This document shows positions 49,337-60,314 of a DNA stretch of 64,000 bases, piece after piece; positions within the stretch are counted from its first letter, which is position 1, and each line of letters opens with the position of its first letter. The position numbers and the translations under genes were made by a program. The stretch spans positions 124,001 through 188,000 of the forward strand of contig JALMLS010000017.1 in NCBI GenBank assembly GCA_038496445.1, read 5' to 3'. This DNA is from Trichosphaerium sp. ATCC 40318 (lineage: Eukaryota > Discosea > Flabellinia > Trichosidae). The notes beneath the pieces were generated by a model, which saw nothing but the letters and a program-made list of their open reading frames with translations, searched no databases and was not told the origin of the DNA.

Positions 49337-50514
49337 ATGGGAAAGTACGCTCAAATTGTAATGGGCCCAGCTGGTAGTGGCAAGACCACATATTGTAAAG
49401 TACGCGTATTTACGCGTATTTATCTCATTTCATGCAGTTTATGGCGAAACATTTGGAAACTCTAAAGAGAAGACCTCATCTTGTTAATTTTGACCCCGCT
49501 GCAGATGGTAAAGACGAGTTTTATGATATTGGTGCGTTTGTAGTTAAATATAATAAACTAAGCTTGTAGATATACGCAACCTTGTTACAATAGACGACAT
49601 TATGGAAGAACTTGAATTTGGGCCTAACGGCGGACTTGTTTACGCAATTGAATTTCTTGCTCAAAACAAAGACTGGTTACAGGACGAATTGGGCGACTAT
49701 GACGACGACTACCTAGTTATTGATTGCCCTGGTACAACTTATTTTTTGCCAACTTTTCCTCATTGTTACAATAGGTCAAATCGAGCTTTACACGCACGTA
49801 CGCGCTATGAAGACTATTGTACAGGAACTACAACGATTAAATTACCACTGTGTTGTTTTGTATCTTCTTGACTCTCAATTCATGGGAGACCCAAGTAAAT
49901 TCATTTCTGGATCACTCATGTCATTGTCGGCAATGGTACGTGCCTTATAAGAAGCAAAAGAACTGACAAGTGTCAAAAATTAAAAAAAACACAAAAAAAT
50001 CATTTGACTTCTTTTTCTCACTCTCTTTGTAGGTTCACTTCGAATTACCACATCTAAATGTCTTGACAAAAATGGATATGGTTGCAAAACAAACAAATCC
50101 TAAAAAGATGGATAAATTTCTTGATGGTGATGTTGAGCTACTAGCAACTGAAATATCACAACAAATGCCAAAGAAATATCAAAAATTAGGTGAAGCAATT
50201 GCTACAGTCGTAAGTATTTTTTTTAATATGAATTCTATTTGTGTTTATGATAGTTTGGTGCACGTGTTGGAGCATTTTAGTACAACTGACACGTGATAAA
50301 AAACTTGCTACACGAGACAAAAATTTTTGTTTGTTTTTTTTTACTGATGATATTCTTTTAGGTTTCTGACTATGGCATGGTACGCTTTCATCCTGTAAAT
50401 TTAATGGAAGAAGATGGTTTGGAAACTTTACTACATCATATTGATATATCTACTCAATACGGTGAAGATGAAGAACCAACAGAACCAAACGATAAAATAG
50501 AATTTGAATACTAA
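49337..50514 (+). CDS. GPN3: GPN-loop GTPase 3
   Basis: The N-terminus MGKYAQIVMGPAGSGKTTYC contains the Walker A loop and is close to universal in GPN3. Then come PHLVNFDPAAD, the family-defining GPN loop in ELEFGPNGGLVYAIEFL, DYLVIDCPGQIELYTHV (Walker B/G3), LLDSQFMGDPSKFISGSLMS, LPHLNVLTKMDM (G4 TKMD) and DYGMVRFHPVNLMEEDGLET. GPN GTPases act in assembly and nuclear import of RNA polymerase II. Introns lie inside the Walker A exon (49402), after the DIR block and before VHFELPH. Stop TAA at 50512. All GTPase motifs are intact. Confidence 0.92.
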
Positions 50515-50770
50515 GAAGAAAAAAAAAACCCTCAATTTCCACTGATGATCTAACTAACACTGTACTCAATAAAACTGAAATAATGTCACAAATAAAACCA
50601 ATAAGAAGGCGTAAAGTCGCGTTATATTCTGTGTTAGTATACAATAACAAGTCCAACTTTGTTTATTCACTCATCTGTAAGGTATGTCGTAGATATAGGT
50701 TAAAAGAACTATTTATTAAGTAGCCTGACGTAGGCATAACGCGTCAAGGTATCACATGTTCTTGCTATAA

Positions 50771-51742
50771 TCATTCAATACAAGGCCACCCTGTTTGCCT
50801 TTCAATCCATATTAAACCCAAAGACTCGACATCTTTTCTTGTAATCTTGCATTTGCTATCACCACGGACATACTTAAGAGACTTCAGCTGTTTCAAAACT
50901 GAACTAGTAACTTTTGGACACCACTGAAGTTCCAAGTACTTCAAGTTAACCAAGTTCTTCAAACAGTCATTTGTAAGGTTCTCACAATACCCAAGAACAA
51001 GCGCTTCAAGGTTAACCAAGTCTTTTAACCCTATTCCAGTTGTATCATTAAAACACATCCTAAGTTCCTTCACATTTGTCAATGTCTTAATGCCGTCATC
51101 TGTACATGAGTACCCATTGGTGATAACAAGTGTATGCACATTGCAAAGCTCTCTTAACCACGTGTCTTTGGCTTCATGAACTGTAACACAATACGCATCT
51201 TTGAGAGCTTTTATTCCTTCAATAGTAATCGCAGGACATTCAATAATATTAATCGTATGAACATGTCTGAGTGCTTTCAAAGAAACATCAGTAATGAAGG
51301 ACCCTCTCAAGTCAATCTCGTGTATCCTATGCTTTCCTCCTTGTAGCAATGCAAGAATACCTTTATCGGATGCGCCACTGGTTTGTAGGTCTAGTCTATG
51401 AACTCCAGCAAGATTAACAAGCTCGTTCACAGGTAAAGTTATCCAATCGGAACTAATTCTGGTGTTTTTAAGGAGTGGACTGTCTTTGAGATGGCGACAA
51501 TCTGATGGTTTTTTTAATGTTAAGTAATGTATGCCTATATCGTGGCGGATGAGGTTATTAAACAAATGGGAGACTAGGCAGGCGTTTATACGCTCTTTTT
51601 TGTTTAAATTTTGTAGAATCAGTCTTATCATCTCTGGTGGTAGTTCTTCAACGGGTTGCACTTGTTCTATTTCATTTGTTGCGCTCATTTTGTTGTTACG
51701 TTTGAGATTAACTGAACTAGAAATTATTGAGTGAAATGACAT
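50771..51742 (-). CDS. Intronless F-box/LRR protein
   Basis: 323 codons without introns. The F-box is EELPPEMIRLILQNLNKKER, INACLVSHLFNNLIRHDIGI, followed by the linker DCRHLKDSPLLKNTRIS shared with the genes at 25086 and 47967. LRRs include VHRLDLQTSGASDKGILALL, VHTINIIECPAITIEGIKAL, VKELRMCFNDTTGIGLKDL, LEALVLGYCENLTNDCLKNL and LKYLELQWCPKVTSSVLKQL. The repeats are more diverged than at 47967, suggesting an older copy. A second possible start is MSATNEIEQ at 51688. Stop TGA at 50771. Probable SCF substrate receptor. Confidence 0.87.
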   Translation of the reverse strand: MSFHSIISSSVNLKRNNKMSATNEIEQVQPVEELPPEMIRLILQNLNKKERINACLVSHLFNNLIRHDIGIHYLTLKKPSDCRHLKDSPLLKNTRISSDWITLPVNELVNLAGVHRLDLQTSGASDKGILALLQGGKHRIHEIDLRGSFITDVSLKALRHVHTINIIECPAITIEGIKALKDAYCVTVHEAKDTWLRELCNVHTLVITNGYSCTDDGIKTLTNVKELRMCFNDTTGIGLKDLVNLEALVLGYCENLTNDCLKNLVNLKYLELQWCPKVTSSVLKQLKSLKYVRGDSKCKITRKDVESLGLIWIERQTGWPCIE

Positions 51743-51940
51743 TGGTTAAGTGACGTTTTTGGTTTTTCTCAAAAATTTCTCTTAGCGTACATAAAAAGGG
51801 TATCTGGTGAACTGGTATTCAAACTACCATTTCAAAGCAACGTAATGATGTCATATGTAGTACGCCAAGTACTATTTGGGGCAAGACAAACAAAGTTAAA
51901 GCCTCACGACAACTCGATGAAGGCTGAAAAAATTTTGTAT

Positions 51941-54043
51941 TTACATGTATGACCTTGCATACTTCATAGCAACAGATACCCACATAGGTACTTGTGTTTT
52001 GTTTGTTTCAAAAGTATCCTCAGAAACTGGTTCTGCACTAGAAACTAGATCATCTAGTTCTTCTTTCATTGCCTTACGCAATGACTCGTTTTTCGTTGTT
52101 ACAAAAATCTTTGGAAGCAATCAGTTGAAGAAAAGGGTTTAAAAAAAAAAAGGTTTGTTCTGTGTACCTGTGCTTCTGTGTCCCTGTGAGCACTTCGTTG
52201 ACCAAAATTAGGGCTTCCAATAGACGACATGAATGTATCATCATTTTCATCTTGTAGCCACAAGCCCTTGCCATGATATGTCATGCCTTCTGATACCCAT
52301 TCGAATAAAGATATTGGTTTTTTAGAATCAACAACTTTTTGAAAAAACTCACTCAACACAGACCTATAAGCAGCAGGTATGTAACCAGACATTCCCTAGT
52401 TAAAACAATAAGTAAACTAAAATTGAAGGTATTTAAAATCTTACCTTAGAACCATTGAATCCGTTCGCAGATGGTGAAGCAACTACTATATCACATGATT
52501 TACAAGAAGACTCCAAAACAGCAGTTTCATATCCAGGTGTAAAGTTAAAGTATGGAGAAGTGATTGTCAGTTTACTCTCACTGTTTCCCTCCTTTAGTAA
52601 TTTCTCAATAAGATAAAGTTCTGCGTACCTTGGTAGAGTCTCTATAAGCTCTGTTAAGATCTCAGTATCTTGTGTAATATTAGACGACCCAATTTGAATT
52701 GAAGGATAAATGGTTGTATCTGTAAAAAAAAGTTAACAATTATTGTTCCAAAACTTGATGAGTTACCTGCTTCATTATCAATCACGTGGTTATCCCGAAA
52801 CTTTGCGACACTATCCAATACACATTCACGAGTTAGCTGTGAAAATTGTCGAGATGCTGAACTCGGATTCGGAACGCCAGCAGGTAGTAACTAAATTGAA
52901 AATTATTTCTGTTCTTTATTGGGTTTTTGCGTACTAACTTGTCATCTACCAATTTATAAGATACACGTGTCAATGCAGAAATGAGATCTACAAAAAACTG
53001 TGCTGTGGAAGCATCCTTTATGCAAGCATATCTATCTATGTAGGTTTAAACAAGCGAAGTTAATGTTATTACTAACCTTGTCTATTTGTAAAATATGATT
53101 CGTTCAGGTTTGCTCTAAGGTTAATAAGTGAGTAAAACTGTGACCACTGTGAGATGGTAAGCGCTACCCAGATATGATTATATCATCATCTACGATATAA
53201 GCCTTTATATGATCTTATTTAAAGTCAGATAAAACGTTACAGATGTGAGGTAGCTTTTGAGCAATGTATTTCGAAAAATGGCTTAATGTTATTTTTTTTG
53301 TTCTTCACTTACGCACGCCTATCACTTCATTCATGCGTTGTGGAACAATAAAATTCCATGGGAATGATAACAATGGTGTTTGAAAAAAGTATGCACCAAC
53401 TCTTTTCGGGTAAGTGCCTGTCAATGGTGATACCATCAACACAGAGCTTTTACCATTACTTTCTCTTCTTGTTCCTCTACAAAAATACTCCAACGTTAGA
53501 CACAAAACTGTTACACGTGATAAATGCAAACCTTAGTTTATCTTGAAGAAATACAACCTCCAGATCTGGTTTTTCAGCGACACGGTCTTCAACTGCTTTT
53601 ATCTTTTTTTGTAATAAGTTGTAAGTTCTTTTACACCTCAAAAACGCGTGCCAGCTTTGTTGCTAAGGTACCGCTGCCAATGTAAAGGGTTGAAAGAACG
53701 ATTCGCCTTTCAGCGAGTTGGATGCGCTTCTATAGATATCTACGTTAATATGTACACGTTGGTAGTTGTAAAACAAGCTAACTAAGTTCGTGCCAGTAAG
53801 GTTTCATAAAAAGTAGTAGGCTTCTTGATAATGCTAATGTTATCACCGCTAACGCCTATCCCAAAGGTGTGTTTGCGTAGTACAGCTGTAACCTGCTCAT
53901 AACTTGTAAATGAACGTTTCTTCATGACAGGCGCTGCAGTTGCTTTATAACGAGCTCGGGTGCCTTCAATGTTGGTGTCAAAAAGAACAAGACAAATTGC
54001 TGTTAGATTTACCAAATGTGTATCGTTGGCACTTCAAAATCAT
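51941..54043 (-). CDS. PGS1: Phosphatidylglycerophosphate synthase, PLD superfamily (PGS1)
   Basis: This enzyme makes phosphatidylglycerol-phosphate from CDP-diacylglycerol and glycerol-3-phosphate in mitochondria, the committed step to cardiolipin. Two HKD motifs are visible: DHIKAYIVDDDIIISGANLN and MTYHGKGLWLQDENDD with GSPNFGQRS. Other blocks are FGIGVSGDNISIIKKPTTFY, ERRIVLSTLYIGSG, SSNITQDTEILTELIETLPR, KLTITSPYFNFTPGY and VVASPSANGFNGSKGMSGYI. The start ATG at 54041-54043 (MILKCQRYTFGTRARYK) gives a basic presequence. The junction FYETLL|KRIQLAERR needs a GC-AG intron (GCACGAACTTAG...). Stop TAA at 51941. Around ten short introns. Confidence 0.88.
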
Positions 54044-54259
54044 TAGGTTCGCCTGTAAACATTGAACTTAGCTAGTAGCCGCCTTAGCTACGCTAAGTGA
54101 AAAGGTGTCAAATTGCTGAGACAATCATTAGCTTCTCTTGAACTCGCGAAGGATTTGATAGCGTAAATGCAACGCTAATTACAGTTTTTATTGTATTGAT
54201 CAAATTTAAGTTTGTAGTCTATCTACCTACTGTGTGTAGGTGTTTGGTTAACAACAGGA

Positions 54260-55028
54260 ATGGAGGAGGTGCGTTTTGAAATGTAGCCTTAATATTAGCG
54301 TTTAACGCGTACTAGGAGGTAACCAAGCAGTGAGGAATGTGTTTAGCTTATTTACGTAATAGTTTGAAGACATTAAAGCGTTTGTACTTGAACAGACAGA
54401 TTTGCTCAGATCAGCATACGTTATAGATGACAAATACTTCCACAGTGGATCTGCAATTCCCGCGAAAAAGTTGAAGACTGTCAGGAAAAAATGTACGCAA
54501 AATGATCAAATAGTTGTTGTTTACGCCCAACAGGCAATGATAAGTTATCTAAAGCGTGTAACTCAACCTTTGGTCCAAATGCACGAAAGAGTATGACGTC
54601 CTTACACCTCTTTGCCTTTGACATTGTATAGAGGTATTAGAAGTAGTGCAATCGTTTCTAGAAGACCCTAATCACGGACAACCAACTGAGGCGGAAATAC
54701 TTCATGACGAGGCGACGCGTCTCCAGCAAGCATATCAAACATGCCACAGTACACTAGAACACTTGCAAGAGCTCACTGCAATCACACGAAATACAAACCT
54801 GGATCAACTGACATCAAACGCAGTTAAACTTCAAGACGAATTACAAGAGACAAACAGGCACAAGACTGAATGTAACAATAAGTTGATGATTAACCCTTCT
54901 ACGCCAGGTTAATGAAGCGTACGCACGAGAAAATAGAACAAGGAGGGTTTAGAAGACCACAAAGCAAAAAACGTAAAACAGAGAAAACGCCACACGCAGT
55001 CGTCCTTGATTACTTCACACGCGACTAG
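54260..55028 (+). CDS. Coiled-coil protein of unknown function
   Basis: Exon 1 is only ATGGAGGAG. It is followed by FEDIKAFVLEQTDLLRSAYV, IDDKYFHSGSAIPAKKLKTV and further helical sequence (EAEILHDEATRLQQAYQTCH, STLEHLQELT; AVKLQDELQETNRHKTECNN). A 26-nt intron (54882-54907) would join it to a basic tail (KLMKRTHEKIEQGGFRRPQS, KKRKTEKTPHAVVLDYFTRD); without that intron the protein ends at 54912 (MINPSTPG). About 200 residues, mostly helical, with a bipartite nuclear-signal-like stretch RRPQSKKRKTEK. Not recognised; it might be a small subunit of a nuclear complex. Confidence 0.6.
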
Positions 55029-55188
55029 AGAGTTCAGAATTGACGTTAAGAGTTGTAAAATAAAAAAAATAGTATAAAAACAAGTCTTATCTGTAACCAG
55101 TGTATTATAACGCTCCACTAGTTGCGAAAATAATGAATACAGAGCGTGAGAGTTTATAAGAGCCAAAAAAGCATCATAAATAAAATGC

Positions 55189-55965
55189 TTAGAAACCACT
55201 CCAGGTTTGTTTCATGCCAGCATGGCGATCGTAGCCAGCGTAGTGAGAAGTAGCGAAAACATCGAAGAAACCTAAAGGTTGAGATGAGAATAGTACAAAA
55301 AAACAAAACAAAAAAAAATCAGTTTACTCACCTTCGTAAGCGTGAGCAGCAGGGTCCATAAAGGAGATGTGAGGACGGAATACCCACATCATGATGAAAC
55401 TAACAGCGCACAACATATGAACATGTGAGTTGAAGCCGGATTGTCTGACATGTTTGCTAGAGAACCATGTTAATATCTAGTGTATTTGAAAAACGTTTTT
55501 TTTTTGTTTCCTCGCTGTTGATCACGTACTAGAAGTAACGTGTTGAAAGGCCTGACAAGAATTGCCCAGTGGTCAATTTGTTCTAGAATGCGAATTAGCG
55601 CTAAGCAAATCAATATTTTACTACCTTGTACACTGTCTTTTGGAAAATAGGTGTGTTAGCCCACTCGCGAAACGCTGCCATTGCTCTGTTACCTTCAGGG
55701 TGCAAAAGTTGTGTTTGGATTGGCTGAGTTGGGTATTTCTGGGTCTTAGCAAGGCGAAGGAGCTCCTTGTAATTTTTAATGTATTGAGCCCGCATCTCTT
55801 CGCTAAATCTCTTTAGAAAAATCCCGCAGTGATAATATAACGGTATACTAACCTCATTGGTTTTGGGTTGTGAAGACCCCAAGTTTCAGCCATAGCCCCA
55901 TGGCCTTGGGTTGAGACCTGTGGTGGGACCCACTTCAAAGTACCTGCGCCGTTGTTTGTTGCCAT
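55189..55965 (-). CDS. Small membrane protein, possibly mitochondrial
   Basis: Three to four exons give about 170 residues. They read MATNNGAGTLKWVPPQVSTQ, ETWGLHNPKPMR, RFSEEMRAQYIKNYKELLRL, LLHPEGNRAMAAFREWANTP, one membrane helix (VHMLCAVSFIMMWVF) and the end GFFDVFATSHYAGYDRHAGM. Size, one helix near the C-terminus and an aromatic/His-rich tail suggest a supernumerary subunit of a respiratory complex or ATP synthase, but I recognise no family. Start ATG 55963-55965; stop TAA at 55189. Divergent from EMC7, with 105 bp between starts. Confidence 0.6.
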
Positions 55966-56070
55966 TGGTGTTAGAGGTATAGATAGTCAACTGCGGCTTT
56001 GGGCATTTTTCTCGTACAAAAGCGGTGGGGTGCCAAAACGCATCTTTTGTAGATTAGAAGTGTTTTACAA

Positions 56071-56984
56071 ATGGCTAGCGCCCACGTTTTAACCTTTCTC
56101 GCACTCGTTGCTATTCTATGCTTCACAACGCATGGTTATGAAGTAGAGGGCCGAATCAAGCTTGTTATGCAGCAAAATGGAACATATCAGCGAATGGAGG
56201 TGTCTCGGACGCAACGTAGAAATATATTAACAAATCTCAAGTTTGTCAACCATTTCGCTTGTATTTAATCCTATCTACTCACCCACGCATAGAATCTTTT
56301 TGTACGGTGATGATCGCACTTATTCTACATCTGCTCTCGCAGATGGTACTTGGGAACTGTATCCTATGCCCTACAACGTTTTTACAACTCCTCCATTTGT
56401 ATTTTTTCTTTAACAAGCAAAGTACAGATGTACCACCTGGTGCTTACCTCCTAGAGGTGGCTTCCGCTGACCTCGACTTTCCAAAGGTACACCAGTATGA
56501 TACGACTAATAAAATTGTCTAACACGTGGCCAGTACCGTGTTGATGTTAGTAAAAAGCATAATGGAAAAGTTCGTTCAAAAGTAGCATTTAATGACGCCA
56601 AGCAAAGAGCTTTACCTTATCCGATGGTAATATTCCCTGTACAAGGTCGTGAGTACTTTACACCACGTAAATCTTTTAATATCGTTGGCATGATACTTAA
56701 AAATCCAATGATGATGATGCTCGGTTTAATGGGTGTTATGATGGTTCTAATGCAGTATGTTGATCCTCAAGAAGCTATGAAAGAGTTGCAAAAAGAGCAA
56801 CAAGAACAAAATGAAAATGAGGATGATCCAATCGATGAGTACGTGGCAATACAGGCTTGTTGTTACCTGTGTTTTTTGAAACCTTTTTTTTTTTTGGTTG
56901 TTTCTTATTGTTGTACGTAGGTCACTACGTGAGAAAGAGTCTGATGAGTTGTTGGCTATGTTTTACCCAAAGAAGAGACGATAA
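56071..56984 (+). CDS. EMC7: ER membrane protein complex subunit 7
   Basis: EMC7 is a single-pass ER protein of the EMC insertase complex. Features: signal peptide (VLTFLALVAILCFTTHG), then a beta-sandwich EVEGRIKLVMQQNGTYQRME, FLYGDDRTYSTSALADGTWE, DVPPGAYLLEVASADLDFPK, YRVDVSKKHNGKVRSKVAFN and PYPMVIFPVQGREYFTPRKS. The characteristic FNIVGMILKNPMMMMLGLMG, VMMVLMQYVDPQEAMKEL membrane and juxtamembrane block follows, with a Glu/Gln-rich tail. The end LREKESDELLAMFYPKKRR carries a basic KKRR. Introns keep phase across all junctions. Stop TAA at 56982. Confidence 0.9.
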
Positions 56985-57069
56985 ACAATTTTTTTAATGA
57001 ATTCAAAAAAAAAAAGAAAAAAACTTGTAAATAAAAAATGAGTCATGTTCATGACTATATTTTATTCAA

Positions 57070-58346
57070 TCACTGAGTCTTTTACGTAATTCAAAAGCAC
57101 TTCCCTCTGTGCTCATACCTAAGACATGATTAGCGCCTTACTTGCGAAAAAAAAGAGGGCGAAGAAAAGAAATACCTCGTTTTTTGCACTCTTCTCTTAA
57201 TTCCTTGCTATTCATCTCAAGGAAAGTCTTTTTCTTTTCTTGTTTCTTTGTATCTTCTGTTGATGTTGTAGCTTCAGTCTTTTTATCAGCCTTTCCGCCA
57301 ACACTGAAATCCAACAGTTTTTTATAGTCGAAAGTTGTTGGTTGGTCGTTAAATTCTTGTACAAGGCTGTAGCGTTGTTCGTCAAGGTAATTGAGTTGGT
57401 GTAGATTCAATAGAGCTTGAGCTTCAGTGAGTTCAATCTCGCGATTATTTATTTGAGTGCGCATAAGGACGATCTATTTTATCAAGAGATTAGTATGACA
57501 GGTTTTATAAAAATGACATTTTTTTTGACACATTTTGACATGGTCGTTTACTTACGCCTTTGCTTCTCTGTAATTCACAGTAATATATCACTTTAAGTGC
57601 TGGCATAGCGTTATCCTTTGCACGTTGGTACTCGCTTAGTGGAGTAAAAGCCAACATATTGTCTACCCACCTACATACAAAAAACTCTGCATATTCTTGA
57701 CCATCCTTTTTTCTTGGTACTAAAAATGAAATCAAATGTCAACACGTGTTTGCCTTACTACTATAATATTTATACTATCGTACGTGGTATAGTAAATGTA
57801 GGATATGGCTCTACTTTTGCTAGTAATTTATCATAAACATCTGAAGGTAGAACACCACAAAGGCAGAATCTATGTCTCGCATAAGAAATTTTTTTTTTTT
57901 TTTTTTTTTTGTTCTTGGTTTGACGCTAAACGTACTTGTTCTCATGGTACAGTTTCCATATTTGTTCTATTTTCTCTTTAGGTTCTTTTTGTAATAAATC
58001 CAGTTTGACTACTTCTTCTAGACGCCCAGGAACTGTCACTCCAGGTAAATCAGCGAGCTAATACGTTAGCGTTGCGTGGTAATGTCAAAACACTTACTTG
58101 AGAAGCTGGTGGAGGTTCCATATCAATTAATTGCCTCGTGGACACATGGTAATTTCGTACTAGCGTTTTTGGTACAACAGGCTCACTTGGTAGTGTGAGA
58201 GGTATAATTATTGATTTTTGAACTACGTACAAGTTGGTTACTGTTTTTTTCGCTTGTACCTTCGCGTGACGTGTTGTAGTCGATCTTGACACGTTTTGCC
58301 GTACAGGAGCGTTATATTTTGTTAGACGGGTCGTAAAACGTAACAT
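57070..58346 (-). CDS. ATPAF1: F1-ATPase assembly factor 1 (Atp11) with SAP-like C-terminus
   Basis: Atp11 is a mitochondrial chaperone that binds the F1 beta subunit before hexamer assembly. The N-terminus MLRFTTRLTKYNAPVRQNVS is a mitochondrial presequence. Family blocks are GRLEEVVKLDLLQKEPKEKI, EQIWKLYHENK, FCLCGVLPSDVYDKLLAKVE, PYPTFTIPR, EYAEFFVCRWVDNMLAFTPL, SEYQRAKDNAMPALKVIYYC and SKGIVLMRTQIN. After the usual family end there is a charged linker, then FLEMNSKELREECKKRGMST, EGSAFELRKRLSD. This is a SAP-type helix-turn-helix (LxxxELRxxxKxRG....g...LrxRL), normally a DNA- or RNA-binding motif. One intron carries a 22-nt T/A homopolymer. Stop TGA at 57070. Confidence 0.88.
57889..57910. 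repeat. Homopolymer T22 (A22 on the coding strand)
   Basis: An uninterrupted run of 22 T lies in an intron of the Atp11 gene, upstream of its 3' splice site (GACATAG). Confidence 0.8.
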
Positions 58347-58437
58347 ATTGGTCTTGTCGCTGGATGGGTAGTTGCCGTGCTTGTTTGCGACGATTTGTGA
58401 AGACTTTTTGTGAAATTAGTTAAGGGACACTAACAAG

Positions 58438-60215
58438 ATGTCTGCTAGGCAAGAAGTGGATATATGCGTTATAGGGGCGGGCCCACAATCACTGTCTCTT
58501 GTAACTAGGCTTCTTGAACCAAACTCGGATAAGACTGCTTCTTTTATCAACGGATCGTATTCTGGTAAACACTGGGTAAGGTCTATACTGTTTTCTATCT
58601 AATTCAGCAGTCGAAACCAAAAATAAGAGAACATCTGAACAAAAAGTATAATAATGACGCCGTACGCAACAAAATTACTGTCATTGATAACCACGGAGGT
58701 AAGAGAACGATGTAGGCGTACCATTAATATTTGACAGGTTGGATGTCACAATGGAAGCAACAATTTAGCTTATTGGGTACGCTGAGAGCATTACAAGCAA
58801 ATATTGAAAAAAGCCTTTGTAATCTTCGGTTAAAGCTCTATTTCGCATCCACTAACGACAACACAGGTATAGAGTACCTACGATCAAACTCTGGAGTGCA
58901 TCCATGTCCAGTAGATTCGAACTCGTTGTTTGCTTATGCAAACATGAATGATAGAGAGGATGAGCTGTATAACAAAGAAATAGACAAGTCATCAAAAAAG
59001 CAATACGATGGCATGTACCTTGTCCCAAGCTCAAAGTTATTCCAAGATTTTTGTGATAATCTAGTGGATATGTACTCTATTCGTGATATAGTAGTTAAAA
59101 GTACTGTGACAGATATAGTGCCAGTAATAGAGGACACTGTTGAAGGTAGTAACAAAATAATCTTAATTTTTTCTTATTTGTCTTCTTAGAAAACAAAGCA
59201 GCCAATAGCTTTATTGTACACCTGTCAGATGGTAGTACCCTAAAAGCACAACGTGTTGTTGTAGCTATCGGAACGAATATACCAAATATACCATACTGGG
59301 TACGTTGTATCGTGTTTACTATCACCTGATGTTCTTAATACTAGGCAGAAGATAATCCACAACCTGAACGACTCTGTCACTCGAGCAAATTGATTGGTAT
59401 GTCGTTGTTCCAAATGTTAACTCATACATGATTAGGTGCCAATGGTGTTAGTATATGGACTCAGGATCAACTTTCGGATAAGAGGGTGCTTGTTGTGGGA
59501 GGTGGCTTGTCTGCTGGACACTTATGTAATCTGGCATGCGCAGCAGGAGCGAAGACAGTTAGAATGGCATTACGAGGCGCATTATCTGTTAATCATTTTG
59601 ATATTTCATTAAAATGGAGTGGATCACAACGTATACCAATGATTAAGAAGTATAAACAAATGACATTTGAACAAAGGCTAGAAAGAATGAAAGAGGTAAT
59701 GTGCTTTTTTTTTCAAACAGGTTTTTTTGGTAACTTTAAAAATAGGTACGTTCACGTGGAAGTATAAACCCAGAAGTAAAGGGAAAACTCGATAAAAATA
59801 TAGAAAAAGGGAATCTGGAAGTAGTTGAGTACCTAGAGGTTTGGGATATTGAATGGAAAGACAATGAATGGTCTATATCTTTTAGTGATGATTCTATTTG
59901 GTGTTGTGATTTTATATGCTGTGCTACAGGGTTCATTCACGATATTAGAGAAGAGCCTTTACTTAAGAAAGTAATGTCAAGTTTTCCCATAAAAGTACTT
60001 AATGGGATGCCAGCATTACAAGGTAGTCTTAAATGGCATAAAGACTGCCCACTCTATATTTTAGGTAACTTTTTAAGTCTTTATTCTATTCGTATTCTTA
60101 TTTGGATTTAGGACCTTACAGCGCACTTAGTTCTTCACCAGATGCATTGAATTTATCTGGTGCAAGGGTGGGAAGTTGCTTGATAGCTGAGGCATTGCAA
60201 GAAGACGAAAAATAG
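58438..60215 (+). CDS. FAD/NAD(P)-dependent monooxygenase-like protein
   Basis: Start ATG at 58438. The FAD-binding Rossmann motif is VDICVIGAGPQSLSLVTRLL. The middle holds HPCPVDSNSLFAYAN, MYLVPSSKLFQDFCDNLVDM, then LKAQRVVVAIGTNIPNIPYW ('ATG' type strand) and the NADPH-binding Rossmann motif KRVLVVGGGLSAGHLCNLAC. It continues GAKTVRMALRGAL, WCCDFICCATGFIHDI and the end GPYSALSSSPDALNLSGARV. This arrangement is that of class B flavoprotein monooxygenases and related FAD-dependent oxidoreductases. The substrate is unknown. Divergent from Atp11, with 91 bp between starts. Stop TAG at 60213. Confidence 0.8.
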
Positions 60216-60314
60216 GAATCAAACAATTCTATATCTTCAATACGTCTTGTACATCTCTAGTGACTGAAACATTCTTGTATTTTTTTTTCAGACAATATAC
60301 CTTTGACATGTTTC

